From Reticulitermes speratus (Eukaryota > Arthropoda > Insecta > Blattodea > Rhinotermitidae), in the NCBI GenBank assembly GCA_021186555.1, contig JAJKFL010000003.1, forward strand, positions 23,889,908-23,953,907: a stretch of 64,000 nt of DNA, written 5' to 3'. The translations under genes and the position numbers were made by a program. The notes beneath the pieces were generated by a model. The model saw nothing but the letters and a program-made list of their open reading frames with translations, searched no databases and was not told the origin of the DNA. Positions 1-11,152 of this stretch are shown piece by piece (position 1 is the stretch's first letter; each line of letters opens with the position of its first letter).

Positions 1-427
1 ACTGTAACAGAGACGTAGACTACACTCTAACCTAAGTTTGTCTCGGGTGGCCATGTAGTTAAAATACAGATCGAGAACCCTTAGTGGAATGAGGAGGACG
101 AGGCTCAAATGTCGCGCCGACTGTAATAGAGACATAGCCTACACTCTAACCTAAGTTTGTCTCGGGTGGCCATGTAGTTAATATACAGATATATATATAT
201 ATATATATAGTTAATATACCCTTAGTGGAATGAGGAGGACGAGGCTCAAATGTCGCGCCGACTGTAACAGAGACATAGCCTACACTCTAACCTAAGTTTG
301 TCTCGGGTGGCCATGTAGTTAACACACAGATCGAGAACCGTTAGTGGAGTGATGAGGATGAGGCTCAAATGTCGCGCCGACTGTAACAGAGACATAGCCT
401 ACACCCTAACCTAAAGTTTGTTTCGAG
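1..427. repeat. Minisatellite, about 119-bp unit, 3.4 copies
   Basis: Units start at about 1, 120, 261 and 380, each opening with ACTGTAAYAGAGACRTAG and closing with GTCGCGCCG. The second unit is longer because it carries an (AT)n run near 190-210 and a short duplication. The fourth unit stops at about 427, after which the sequence diverges. The array probably continues beyond the left edge. Confidence 0.9.
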
Positions 428-697
428 TTGCATGCTTGTATGGAAAAGGAAAGTTTGAAATGAGCGCGCCAAGTTGAAGGAGGGAGATGGGGGCGCGGCC
501 ACAACGCTCCACGTCCCAGAGCGTACGTGAACTTCGTGGATACACGGTGGTCGGGCTAAAGTATATCAGTGCCGCAAAAGAGATAATCAAACCCAACAAA
601 GTGGGTACCAAAATTAGTCTTGTGGAATATGGTGCCATGTAGTTTGGTAGAAATATACGTAACATTTTAAAAATAACCCGTTTACGACACTGTATGG
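428..697. other. Non-coding stretch, nothing recognised
   Basis: Unique-looking sequence between the minisatellite and the hAT element. The short open frames here have no recognisable protein similarity and I do not call a gene. Confidence 0.4.
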
Positions 698-3077
698 CAT
701 AACATTAGGGTTCATATATTTTTGGAAAAAAATACGGGACACCTTCGGTTTGAATAAACCAACAAAATTTTATCGCTTTTCTTACTTACGAACATCAGCA
801 AAGGGAAAAGAATTTAATTAATTACAGCAATCTTAAAATTGAACTTTAAACAATACTAAATCATTGAGCTTTGCCTGTGATATACTTCTCAGATGACTGT
901 ATTTTCTCAAGTAATGAATGATTATGTTTTACAAAGTTATGAAATTCCACACAGTCCTTATTGAAAAACACTTTAACAATGAGCATAGCTTTCACAGTTT
1001 CTACAGATAACCTATTCTTTTCGTTTGTCCATAAGGAGTTCATCCGGGAAAACAGTCTTTCAATACTAGCATTTGTGCCAGGAATGCAGCAGAAGAACTC
1101 AACAATCTTCTTCAAATTTATTAATTCATTTACTCCAAGACTGTTGAATAATTCATACCAAATTTCTCCTGTAGATTTTGCTTTAATTTCTTCTTTCTCT
1201 GTAATTACCTTTTTCAAGATCATCACCTCATCAAACAGTTCAGTTTCATTGATTTTTGTGTTTGGGCAGACCTCTTCAATAGTTGTTACACTTTTCTGCA
1301 CACTTTTCCAACTGAGACTGGCTTCTGGATTCTTCAATAAAATCCAAGACAAACTTTCAAAAGTAAGAGTGTCAGAAGACCATTCTTGGATGTATTCTAT
1401 ACAGGTGTTATAAAATTCGTTTTTATAATTACCATAATTCTTCTCAGTGATGAGTCCATCTTCAATTAATGCCTTCAGTAATGACTGTTCTTTCCTTGTT
1501 GCAAAATCATTATCTCGTCTCTGCTGAAGTTTCTCTAAGAGGCTTTCAGTAATGGATTTTGCTTCAGCAAGAGTGACTTTCTCACCTTCAATTGCACAAA
1601 TTGTTGCATGAAACATTTCAGATTGGCATTCTAGAAATGTGGCTATTAGCTCTGAAACTGGATTACTAAAGAAATTTTTTAGAAGCAATGGTGGTTTATC
1701 AACTGAAAGAACATATGATTTGAGAACTTCGTACATCTCATTCATCCTTTTCAGAGCAGGGTACACAGACAACCATCGCGTTTTTGAGTGCCCTAACACT
1801 GTCTTTTACTCAGTATTTAAAAAGTCACAAAAACCTTTGAGTGTATGCACTCTAACAGTATAGATATAAAAATGCTGATATAATTTTTCAATGACAGCTT
1901 GAACGTCCATGGGCAATGTGTCAGCTGCACATTGTATAGCATTATTTATGATATGGGATGAACAACCAACTCCTATCAATGTACGATTCAATTTTGATTT
2001 CAATTTATGAAAAACATTGTTCTTTCCTCTTCTGGAACTTCCACCAAAATTTGTATTAGTATTATCTGCTGACAAGGCAACAACTTTCTTTTCAATATTC
2101 CACTTTGTCACTAGTTGCCATACATATTCTGTAAGTTGGTCTGCAGTTTCACACGGTACATTTAAAAACTCTAGAACCATAGTTTTGATGCCCTCTTCTG
2201 GTATGAAGTATCGAACTAGAACTGGAACTATTTTCAAAGCACCATGGTTAGAACTGTCTATCATTATTGACACATAATTAGCTTTCTCAAGTTTGTTTCT
2301 GAAAACAGCCATTGCATAAGGTGCTAATACACTCACAATTATAGCTTGAGTCTTCTTTTGACCGCAAGTGAACTTTTTGTCATATAGTTTCCGGATTATT
2401 TTCGACGTGCAGTCCATCGAACGGAAACTCTGGTTGTGCATGCATACATTATACGCAAATGTAGCTTCATCAGCTGCAAGATTTCTTTCCATTTCACCCA
2501 TTGCTTTTTTAGAAAAATAATCTGACACTTTACTACTTACACTTGCATTTTCTGCTAATTTGTGTCTCTTCGTAGCGATGTGCTGCGTGATGTCTGACCG
2601 ACCGCCGTGTTGTATGATGAATATTGCATTACATTGTGTACATTTCACTCTCTCGTCGACTTTGCCATCACAATTACATGGTATAATAAAAGGGTATTCA
2701 GTCCTTAGCTTTTCTGTGAGAACACACTTTCTCTTCGGCATTTTAAAGGCATATAAAATAATAAAACTAATTACGTTTCATAACAGATCTGTGTCATATC
2801 AAGTAAGCCGTGCTTAGTTATTACAACGTCCGCTAGTTGCACTATTCTCGCAACATGTCAGTATTGTCAATTGATAAGACAATTTTATGATCAATAACTA
2901 ATATCGATTTCTTGGCAATCACATGTTTTATGTTTAAGAATGGGAATGTTAAACACAAATCCACAAATTACGGGACAATTCTGCGTCCCGAAGAGTTCTA
3001 TCGGGACGCCAGGACACAAACTCGTAATAAGGGACAATCCCGTAAAATACGGGACGTATACGATCCCTACATAACAT
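698..3077 (-). mobile_element. hAT DNA transposon with exact 8-bp target duplication
   Basis: The element runs from 706 to 3069 (2364 bp). Its ends are imperfect inverted repeats: TAGGGTTCATATA at the left and, read on the other strand, TAGGGATCGTATA at the right. The ACGGGA motif recurs further in at both ends. It is flanked by an identical 8-bp direct repeat, CATAACAT, at 698-705 and 3070-3077, as expected for hAT insertion. It encodes one transposase on the minus strand, described separately. The exact duplication and single coding lesion suggest a relatively young insertion. Confidence 0.93.
861..2741 (-). pseudogene. hAT transposase, one in-frame stop
   Basis: A transposase of about 626 codons is read from 2741 down to 861. 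The only interruption is a TAA codon at 1806-1808; the frame is the same on both sides. The N-terminal part has a BED-like zinc finger (KCTQC followed by HIATKRH). Next come the RNase H-like core (IDSSNHG, LSADNTNTN) and a CSSHIINNA motif typical of the hAT insertion domain. The C-terminal half has the hAT dimerisation motif (PGTNASIERLFSRMNSLW). The start is the first Met of the open frame, just inside the right terminus. It would bind the element ends and catalyse cut-and-paste transposition. The stop makes it probably inactive, unless it is an assembly error or is read through. Confidence 0.9.
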
Positions 3078-3956
3078 CCCAGAACACTGTAAGTTTGAGT
3101 TCAGCAGTGTAGCTGTAGGCACCAGCAAAGCAAGCACGTACTTTGGGCTGCATTTTTGCCATCTGTTGTTTCGCAAATTCCACTGACAGTATTTTATTTC
3201 ACTAAATACAAATGTTCTTCCTTAATTTTTCTAAATTCTCGGAGAGAGGCGTCAAAAATTTGCTTTCCTGGGGCGACAGAAAACTTACAGGTGGTGCTGG
3301 AGATCAGACAGACAGTTTTTGCGATCCTCAGAGAAGTTTGCTGTACACACGTGCAGGCCATTGTTTTGGCAGATATGTTTTACACGGCATTACACCTGGA
3401 AAACCAAAACAGGACAAGTATGTGATACGTGTTTTACAGGTGCCCTTTACTTAGGGAGCTTACGCTCTATCGGTCTCCGTCATCCCTCAAGCAATTCCAA
3501 AGATGGTATTGAATCTAAAGCGTACCCGGCGTTCTCACATTCCTTTCCTATGCAGCACGTGCCAAACTGCGTCGCTTACCTACCAGAAAATTAGTTCAAT
3601 CACCTTAACAGACGTTAGCCCAACATGTCACCTCTCTCTTTTTTCCACTGCAGCCAACGGCCACTTCCCCAACCAAATTTCCCTTACCATCTCCATTTCC
3701 CAACAGATAGGACAGCAACAGTTTTCGTTTTCTAACTGGATAATAATATATCGGAATTAGTTCAACCTGGCACAGCTCATGCTCAAGTTTCAAACACTAC
3801 CCACAGTAAAAACTCTGAGAGACCCTGGGAGCTCTTAAACATATTATGTAGTATTAGGATGGAAGATATAACAAGCTATTTCAAGTAAATACGACGTTTT
3901 GGAGTATTCTACGCATGTATTTGATACTCCATGAGTTTATCCAAATACAGAATGAT
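3078..3956. other. Non-coding stretch, nothing recognised
   Basis: Sequence between two mobile elements. Only short open frames without recognisable similarity are present on either strand. Confidence 0.4.
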
Positions 3957-5295
3957 TCATATGAACTAACCTTGATTTCAGGCTTCCGCCGCGATGCTGA
4001 TGAGATCTGCCCTTTTCTGGGATATTACGCGGCGTCTTGTGATAATTGTTTACCGACGTTTCGGGACAACGTATCGGTCCCATCTTCGCGGGTCAAGAGT
4101 CCGAATAGAAATAAAGCCAGCAACCTATAACGTAGATTCTGGAAAGTATGTGCGGCGTGATGACAGCCAGTAGGGCAGAACCAGGGTGAGAAAGGGGTGG
4201 ATACAAATGACGATAGCTGCTGGGGGTACCGAGAATGCAACAGCTAAGGCAGTTGGAAAAACGTGTATGGAACTGAGTAACAGTAAAGGAGGATAATATA
4301 AGGATAAAGCTAGATAAGTAAAATACAAATAAACCAATAGTAAAAATTAAAAATACAAATAAATAAATTAGAAGGAAGAATCTAAACAGCGAAAGGGAGG
4401 GTTGGGGGGAAGAGACACATAAAGTAGCTACTGGGATACCTGGGCGAGAACCGGTCTTAGTGTAGCCAAGTTGCTGCTCTTGGGCAGGGTGAGAATAATG
4501 GGACAAAAAGGTATGGATTGCAGCAATAACCAGAAAGGGAAGTAAACCAAATAAAGGAATGTATTACTTGAAAGAGGGAATTGTAAAATGACTAATGAAA
4601 AATTAAAATAATAAAATTAGAAGTAAAACAAACGAGGAATAAAAATAAACAGTAAGAATAATAATCATAGAAGAAAGGAAATAAATTTAAAAATAAGCAT
4701 ACATTGAATAAAGAAATCATTAAAATGAAAGAGTAAAAAATATTGAAATCAAAAATAAAATAAAAATCATAACTACGAAGTATAAAAATAAATCAAGGGC
4801 AGCAACTTGGCCACACTGAGACCGGTTCTCGCCCAGGTATCCCAGCAGCCACTTTACGTGTCTCTCCCCCCCACCCCCTTCACTGTTTTGATTCTTTCTT
4901 CTTCTAATTTATTTATTTGTATTTTTAATTTTTACTGTTGGTTTATTTGTAACTTATATGTCTAGGTTTATCCTTATATTAGCCTCCTTTACTGTTACTC
5001 TGTTCCATATATGTTTTTTCCAGCTGCCTTAGCTGTTGCATTCTCGGTACACTTAGCAGCTATCGTTTGTATCCACCCCTCTCTCATCCTGGTTCTACCC
5101 TATTGGCTGTCATCACGCCTACGTATGCTACTCCGCACATACTTTCCAGAATCTACGTTATAGGTTGCTGGCTTTCTTTCCTACTTCGACTCTGAACCCG
5201 TGAAGATGGGACCGATACGGTGTCCCGAAACGTCGGTAAACAATTACCACAAGACGCCACGTAATATCCCAGAAAAGTGCAGATCTCATATGAAC
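3957..5295. mobile_element. Foldback Penelope-type terminal element with 10-bp target duplication
   Basis: The element (3967-5285) is two copies of one sequence in inverted orientation. The block containing CGTTTCGGGACAACGTATCG near 4060 reappears inverted near 5205-5235. The block around 4140-4510 reappears inverted around 4800-5160. The centre, about 4540-4800, is A-rich. The direct repeat TCATATGAAC flanks both sides (3957-3966 and 5286-5295). The same terminal sequence occurs at 7620-7790, 10255-10440 and 11160-11570, the last beside a Penelope coding fragment, so I assign it to the Penelope group. No coding capacity is seen. Confidence 0.75.
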
Positions 5296-5882
5296 CAACT
5301 TAACATGCAAGCAGAGAGAAAATTATTAAAATACCAAAAACTAGATACACACTTGCTTAAAAATGAGCATTACCATTAAATGCAATAAAGACAGAGCATC
5401 ATCATATAGTAACTTAAGGTATATCTCCGTTATAAGTAGGGAAGTGTTGTACCTTGGGTTATTTTTATTTTCATTCATTAGCCATTGCTCTACGATCTCC
5501 TAACCAAATACAAAAAGTATTACTACCTACTTTATGATTTCTTCACCATGAGCAGTGTGTGTTAAAATCTTTGTTTGGTGAAAAGTTGCTTACAGTTTAG
5601 AACGTTTTGAAAATTTTGGCTATGTAAAGAATTTCTCAAGAAGATTGTTACAAAGTTTTGTGTTTCATTTTTTTTTGTTCCTTGTATGATTTAAGGCATA
5701 GTTAAGAACTTGCTTTGTTTATGCTCGTTCATTTGATGTAAACAGTTTGTCTGCTAATCTAGCCTAACCATTACATTTGTGTTATTCCTTTTATGTTCTA
5801 TTATTGTACCTTGGGTCATGGGCCAAGGTACAACATGGTGTGTATGTTCAGTACATTCAGCATAACAATTTCTTTCATTTCT

Positions 5883-6840
5883 AGGGAAAAACCTCCAAGG
5901 GAGGCAGGTAAAACAAGAAAAAAGGTTGATTCAGTAGCCATAGGACGAGCCACAAAACATGTAATTAATAACAAAACTAAAGTAAGGATAGTGACACACA
6001 ATTTTGGAATTTTGAAAACTGCACTTAGCCATTATTTGTTGGAGTTTAAAGAATAAAAAAGCCCTGCTGACTTTGAGTACACAGCCAGAAATGTTGGTAA
6101 GAAAATTTTCAGTGCCACACAGTAAATTGAATTGGTTGAGTATTTCAAACCGGCTGCAAAATTACATTTAAGGTCTCACAAAGGAGGAATCTCTGAAACT
6201 TGCCTTTCAGTATGGCAAAGAAAATGATGTAATTAAGCCAGAGAGTTGGGTAAAGAATGAATGTGCTGGTAATATGTGGCTCAGGGGACGGAGGAAACAT
6301 CATGAGTCCTTATGTTTGAGAAAACCTGAAGCTACTAGTCTCACTTGATCTATAAGTTTCAATCGTGAAAATGTGAAAGAATTTTTTGAAAATTTAAGGG
6401 AACTTGTGTCAAGACACATTTTCACAGCTAATAAAATCTATAACTTAGATGAGACTGATAATTCAACTATTCACGTTCCTCCCAAAATTATCTGTGATAA
6501 GGCAATCAAGCAAGTGGGGAGTGTGACTTCAGGGGAGAGAGGGATGAATGTCAAAATGATTGTTGTTGTAACTGCCATTGGTATCCACGTTCCTCCAATC
6601 TTTATATTTCCAAGAGTGCATTTCAAGTACCACATGTTGATTGGCACTCCTACAGCTTCAATTGGAGGTGCAAACCCAACAGGTTGGTTAAATGAGACGC
6701 TCTTTATTGACAATATGAAGCATTTTATCTCAAAAGAAGGGCCTTGTAAGGAAGATCCAGTTGCTTTTAGACAATCACAAGTCCTACTTGTCAATTCCAG
6801 CCATCAACATACCAAAAGAAAATTACATCATCTTTCTCAC
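5883..6840 (+). pseudogene. Pogo/Tigger transposase, N-terminal and DDE part
   Basis: Conceptual translation gives pogo-like sequence in pieces. A lysine-rich N-terminal piece lies near 5883-6056. HTH-region fragments (ESWVKNECAGNMWLRG, LRKPEATSLS) follow in shifted frames near 6210-6350. An open stretch at 6373-7002 has the DDE core start YNLDET, then HVPPKI, KQVGSVTSGERG and HVPPIFIFPRVHF. Stops and frameshifts occur at several points before 6373. The second catalytic block reads VNSSHQH in place of the usual LDNHxSH, so catalysis would be lost. Homology ends at about 6840, before the palindrome. This is a decayed transposase, not a host gene. Confidence 0.82.
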
Positions 6841-7619
6841 ACTGCTGCCCCTCGTACCACATACGTTATGTATTATATGTGTTATATATGTTGCATCTTC
6901 ATAGGGCAAGGAGGAAACATGCACCAGAGACCTCTTACAGTGGGCTTTATGCAACTAACGCCACATATTTCCTATTTGCTACCAACAGGTGGCAGAAAGT
7001 AAGGTCTAAGTCTGACGCACAAAGATCCGAGGTAATCTAGGGATCCGTGCCCACAACAGCCATCACAGATATCTAGGCTGCGTGGTGTTTATGTTCGCGT
7101 GTGTAAAAGTGTGTAAAAGAACGTTTCTGTGTGACGGTAAGTTTCAGTTTTATTGTGGAAGTTTGGATTGTATTGTGAATGTTTAGTTTGTTACGCATGT
7201 CATGTATGTAGTGATATATTTGTATGAATGTTGCGTTCCTTCCAGGCCATAACCCAACCAGGCCACGTAGTGCGTTAAGGACTGTGTGTAAACGAACATT
7301 TCTGTGACCGTAAGTTTCAGTTTAATTGTGGAAGTTTGGATTTTATTGTGAACGTTAAGTTTGTTATGCATACGTTGAACGTATCTTGAACCATGTAATG
7401 CATCTGTATAAATGTTGTGTTGTGTTTGCAGTGCACGATGGTGAAGTGTTACGCCTTAGGGTGTACGTCCTCGTATGCAAATACAGCAGGACGTCTCTTG
7501 TGAGGCCTGTAGCAACGACCGCAACTGGGAGTGGAGCTGAACCGTTAAGAGAGGAAGTGAGACAGTTCTACAGCCATACTATAACTTATTACGAGTGTTA
7601 TATTATTATAATCTGTGCT

Positions 7620-7790
7620 TTCCAGAATCTACGTTATAGGCTTTCTTTTCCTACTTGGACTCTTGACCCGTGACGATGGGACCGATACGTTGTCCCGAAA
7701 AGTCTGTAAACAATTACCACACGACGCCGCGTAATACCCCAGAAGACCGCAGATTTCATCAACATCGCGGCGGAAGCCTGATATCAAGGT
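7620..7790 (-). mobile_element. Penelope-type terminus, left palindrome arm
   Basis: This is the inverted form of the terminal sequence seen at 3967, including GGGACCGATACGTTGTCCCG and a fragment resembling CTTCTGGGGTATTACG. It begins exactly where the RTE-like reverse transcriptase fragment breaks off, so it apparently inserted into that fragment before the palindrome formed. Confidence 0.65.
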
Positions 7791-8225
7791 TAATTTTTGT
7801 ATTTTTGGATAGCACACTGGAAGACAGAAGATCCTGCACCGAATGATAACAAGCATTCCCCGACTTCAATCTGCTCTTAATTTCTTCCTGAATGGAATTT
7901 CTATTCGTTAGGGTTGTTCCCAAATATTTAAACTGTTCCACCCTTTCAAAGGATTTATTATATATCTTTATGTCGTGATTTTGTCCTGCATTCTGATGTC
8001 GAGACATGACCGTGTAGTTAGTTTTCTCAGAATTTACTTCTAGACTAATCTCCTTACTAGCGACTACTAAAGCTTCTGTGTTGTTTTATAGCATGTATGC
8101 TTCCACCCAATATATTAACATCTTCAGCATAGACTAAAAGCTGATGTGTACCATTAAATTTCAAGCCCTCCTGATTTGCCTGAACCCTCCTAATGGCATA
8201 TTCCACGGTCATCAGGAATAGAAAC
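7790..8225 (-). pseudogene. RTE-like reverse transcriptase fragment, left palindrome arm
   Basis: The minus strand encodes [16 protein letters not shown] and [16 protein letters not shown]. These match the post-catalytic region of the full-length non-LTR element at 50114-54198. Upstream, in broken frames, are pieces of the YADD catalytic region ([12 protein letters not shown]-like, 8100-8150). The fragment is truncated at both ends and interrupted by the Penelope terminus at 7790. Confidence 0.85.
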
Positions 8226-8599
8226 CTTCAAAAAAGAAAAGTGTATGCAATCAATATTCCTCCAATATATCTACAAAGGAAGAACAATAAATGTGAAAGA
8301 TAAGCTATATGCAACCTGAAAAAAGAAGTTCAGTTACACTTACTCCTATTCTAATTGTATAGCTAAAGAGGGAGCTTTGCTCTATTTCAGATAAATTTAC
8401 TAAAATCAACTGGAAAACAGCTGTAATGCTTGGCATTTGGACAATCCTACTGGTAATGGGGTGGAAGTTTCCATTATATAACTACTATGAATGCTAAAAC
8501 ATCTTTGTTTTGTCAAGGATAAATTTATTGGTGTTGTCCAGCCATTTTTAATACCTGATTTCATATTTATATCCATGGAGGTCACTCACTCATTACCTT

Positions 8600-9235
8600 A
8601 GGTACGTAATGAGAAATGCTCCTCCTTCCTGCCAGCTTCACTAAAATAAAATCCCCTTTTGCAACATCAACTGCAAAACTTTCTTCAGTAATAGTTGCAA
8701 TTTCTTTTTCACTCACTTCCACATAAGCACCACTACTCAATTCTGCATATGGAATGTTCTCATGCTCTTATTCTGAGCTGTCAACAATAATCAACCTCTT
8801 CTTTAGAGTTTTACTCTTAAGTATTTTACTGAATATTTCCTTTCACTTTTTTTGGCTCTTTGGTTTTCAATTTCACTATTCTTTGGTGTGTCTGTTAGGA
8901 CCCTGTTTTTAACATGCTTTCTTCCCCCAGTTTTCCTTGGTCCAGCTTTAGGGAAGGGTCTTGTTACTTCAGGGGATACTTTCATGTTCCCTATAAATCC
9001 AGCCGAAGTTCCTTCTTCGTTGTTGTCCTTCAAGCTGGAAGGTCCATTGGCTGGTCCTATTACCTGACCGTACGGTCTGTCAGTGACATAGGAGTATAGG
9101 AATTCATTGTCATCAAACATATTTTCACGTAGGGAATACATTCCTGTCACTTGAAATCCCTTTTCAATACTGTGTTTGGTAAATGCCTTGCTGAAAGATT
9201 TTCCAATAATGCCTGTGACACTAAATGGTTAGGGG
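8600..9235 (-). pseudogene. Pogo/Tigger transposase C-terminal part, inverted
   Basis: Read from 9235 down to 8600. A broken start (IIGKSFSKAF-like) leads to the open stretch 9150-8803. This contains DDNEFLYSYVTDRP and GPRKTGGRKHVKNRVLTDTP, both typical of the tail of insect pogo/Tigger transposases. The tail continues in another frame at 8770-8600 (KGDFILVKLAGRRSISHYVP). The orientation is opposite to the DDE part at 5883-6840, so at least this segment has been inverted. The 9235-8745 part lies in the palindrome loop. Confidence 0.78.
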
Positions 9236-9307
9236 TTTGCCTGGGTTTAACAGCATTGAATCATTAACGCAAATGTTATATATGTTTTAAATGGACCAAA
9301 GGCATTG

Positions 9308-9480
9308 CAGTTGAGTAGTGGTGCTTATGTAGAAGTGAGTGAAAAAGAAATTGCAACTATTACTGAAGAAAGTTTTGCAGTTGATGTTGCAAAAGGGGAT
9401 TTTATTTTAGTGAAGCTGGCAGGAAGGAGGAGCATTTCTCATTATGTACCTAAGGTAATGAGTGAGTGACCTCCATGGAT
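9308..9480 (+). pseudogene. Pogo/Tigger transposase extreme C-terminus, right palindrome arm
   Basis: This is the plus-strand copy of the last part of the preceding fragment: GAYVEVSEKEIATITEES, then VAKGDFILVKLAGRRSISHY, ending at a stop near 9468. It has the same orientation as the DDE part at 5883-6840, so it may mark the original layout. Confidence 0.75.
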
Positions 9481-9834
9481 ATAAATATGAAATCAGGTAT
9501 TAAAAATGGCTGGACAACACCAATAAATTTATCCTTGACAAAAAAAAAAGTTTTAGCATTCATAGTAGTGATATAATGGAAACTTCCACCCCATTACCAG
9601 TAGGATTGTCCAAATGCCAAGCATTACAGCTGTTTTCCAGTTGATTTTAGTAAATTTATCTGAAATAGAGCAAAGCTCCCTCTTTAGCTATACAATTAGA
9701 ATAGGAGTAAGTGTAATTGAACTTCTTTTTTCAGGTTGCATATAGCTTATCTTTCACATTTATTGTTCTTCCTTTGTAGATATATTGGAGGAATATTGAT
9801 TGCATACACTTTTCTTTTTTGAAGGTTTCTATTC

Positions 9835-10265
9835 CTGATGACTGTGGAATATGCCATTAGGAGGGTTCAGGCAAATCAGGAGGGCTTGAAATTTAATGGT
9901 ACACATCAGCTTTTAGTCTATGCTGATGATGTAAATATATTGGGTGGAAGCATACATGCTATAAAACAACACAGAAGCTTTAGTAGTCGCTAGTAAGGAG
10001 ATTAGTCTAGAAGTAAATTCTGAGAAAACTAACTACACGGTCATGTCTCGACATCAGAATGCAGGACAAAATCACACATAAAGATATATAATAAATCCTT
10101 TGAAAGGGTGGAACAGTTTAAATATTTGGGAACAACCCTAACGAATAGAAATTCCATTCAGGAAGAAATTAAGAGCAGATTGAAGTCGGGGAATGCTTGT
10201 TATCATTCGGTGCAGGATCTTCTGTCTTCCAGTGTGCTATCCAAAAATACAAAAATTAACCTTGA
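9835..10265 (+). pseudogene. RTE-like reverse transcriptase fragment, right palindrome arm
   Basis: This is the inverted counterpart of 7790-8225. It encodes [19 protein letters not shown], then [13 protein letters not shown] (the YADD catalytic motif), and after a frameshift [19 protein letters not shown]. It ends at LSKNTKIN, where the Penelope terminus begins. Compared with the element at 50114-54198, it lacks everything before the YADD block and after this point. Confidence 0.87.
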
Positions 10266-10440
10266 TATCAGGCTTCCGCCGCGATGTTGATGAAATCTGC
10301 GGTCTTCTGGGGTATTACGCGGCGTCGTGTGGTAATTGTTTACAGACTTTTCGGGACAACGTATCGGTCCCATCGTCACGGGTCAAGAGTCCAAGTAGGA
10401 AAAGAAAGCCTATAACGTAGATTCTGGAAAGCACAGATTA
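10255..10440 (+). mobile_element. Penelope-type terminus, right palindrome arm
   Basis: This starts with the same terminal sequence as 3967 (ACCTTGATATCAGGCTTCCG) and includes TTTTCGGGACAACGTATCGG. It is the mirror of 7620-7790. Confidence 0.65.
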
Positions 10441-11152
10441 TAATAATATAACACTCGTAATAAGTTATAGTATGGCTGTAGAACTGTCTCACTTCCTCTC
10501 TTAACGGTTCAGCTCCACTCCCAGTTGCGGTCGTTGCTACAGGCCTCACAAGAGACGTCCTGCTGTATTTGCATACGAGGACGTACACCCTAAGGCGTAA
10601 CACTTCACCATCGTGCACTGCAAACACAACACAACATTTATACAGATGCATTACATGGTTCAAGATACGTTCAACGTATGCATAACAAACTTAACGTTCA
10701 CAATAAAATCCAAACTTCCACAATTAAACTGAAACTTACGGTCACAGAAATGTTCGTTTACACACAGTCCTTAACGCACTACGTGGCCTGGTTGGGTTAT
10801 GCCCTGGAAGGAACGCAACATTCATACAAATATATTCACTACATACATGACATGCGTAACAAACTAAACATTCACAATACAATCCAAACTTCCACAATAA
10901 AACTGAAACTTACCGTCACACAGAAACGTTCTTTTACACACACACCGAACATAAACACCACTCAGCCTAGATATCTGTGATGGCTGCTGTGGTCACGGAT
11001 CCCTAGATTACCTCGGATCTTTGTGCGTCAGACTTAGACCTTATTTTCTGCCACCTGTTGGTAGCAAATAGGAAATATGTGCCGTTAGTTGCATAAAGCC
11101 CACTGTAAGAGGTCTCTGGTGCATGTTTCCTCCTTGCCCTATAAAGATGCAA

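Larger units (their letters stand above)
6891..11152. repeat. Giant inverted repeat (palindrome), arms about 1.85 kb
   Basis: The left arm (6891 to about 8745) is repeated in reverse complement in the right arm (about 9308 to 11152), with only scattered differences. The loop is about 560 bp. Matching landmarks: TTGCATCTTCATAGGGCAAG at 6891 and its inverted copy ending at 11152; the Penelope terminus at 7620-7790 and 10255-10440; the RTE-like reverse transcriptase fragment at 7790-8225 and 9835-10265; the pogo C-terminal coding end at 8600-8745 and 9308-9480. Each arm also holds a tandem duplication of about 190 bp (7100-7380 and 10670-10930). Confidence 0.9.

Noticed and set aside
1-427. CRISPR array
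   Set aside because: Units are contiguous 119-bp tandem repeats without spacers, in a clearly eukaryotic context.
961-2817. Plus-strand open frames over the hAT element
   Set aside because: Shadows of the minus-strand transposase, whose motifs, termini and target duplication are clear.
5195-5240. Hammerhead ribozyme in the Penelope terminus (GTGAAGATGGGAC...GTCCCGAAAC)
   Set aside because: The CTGANGA box starts with G instead of C and I see no helix I pairing, so I did not annotate it as a ribozyme; noted only as a resemblance.
8852-9099. Plus-strand open frames in the palindrome loop
   Set aside because: Antisense to the pogo C-terminal coding sequence, which has recognisable motifs.
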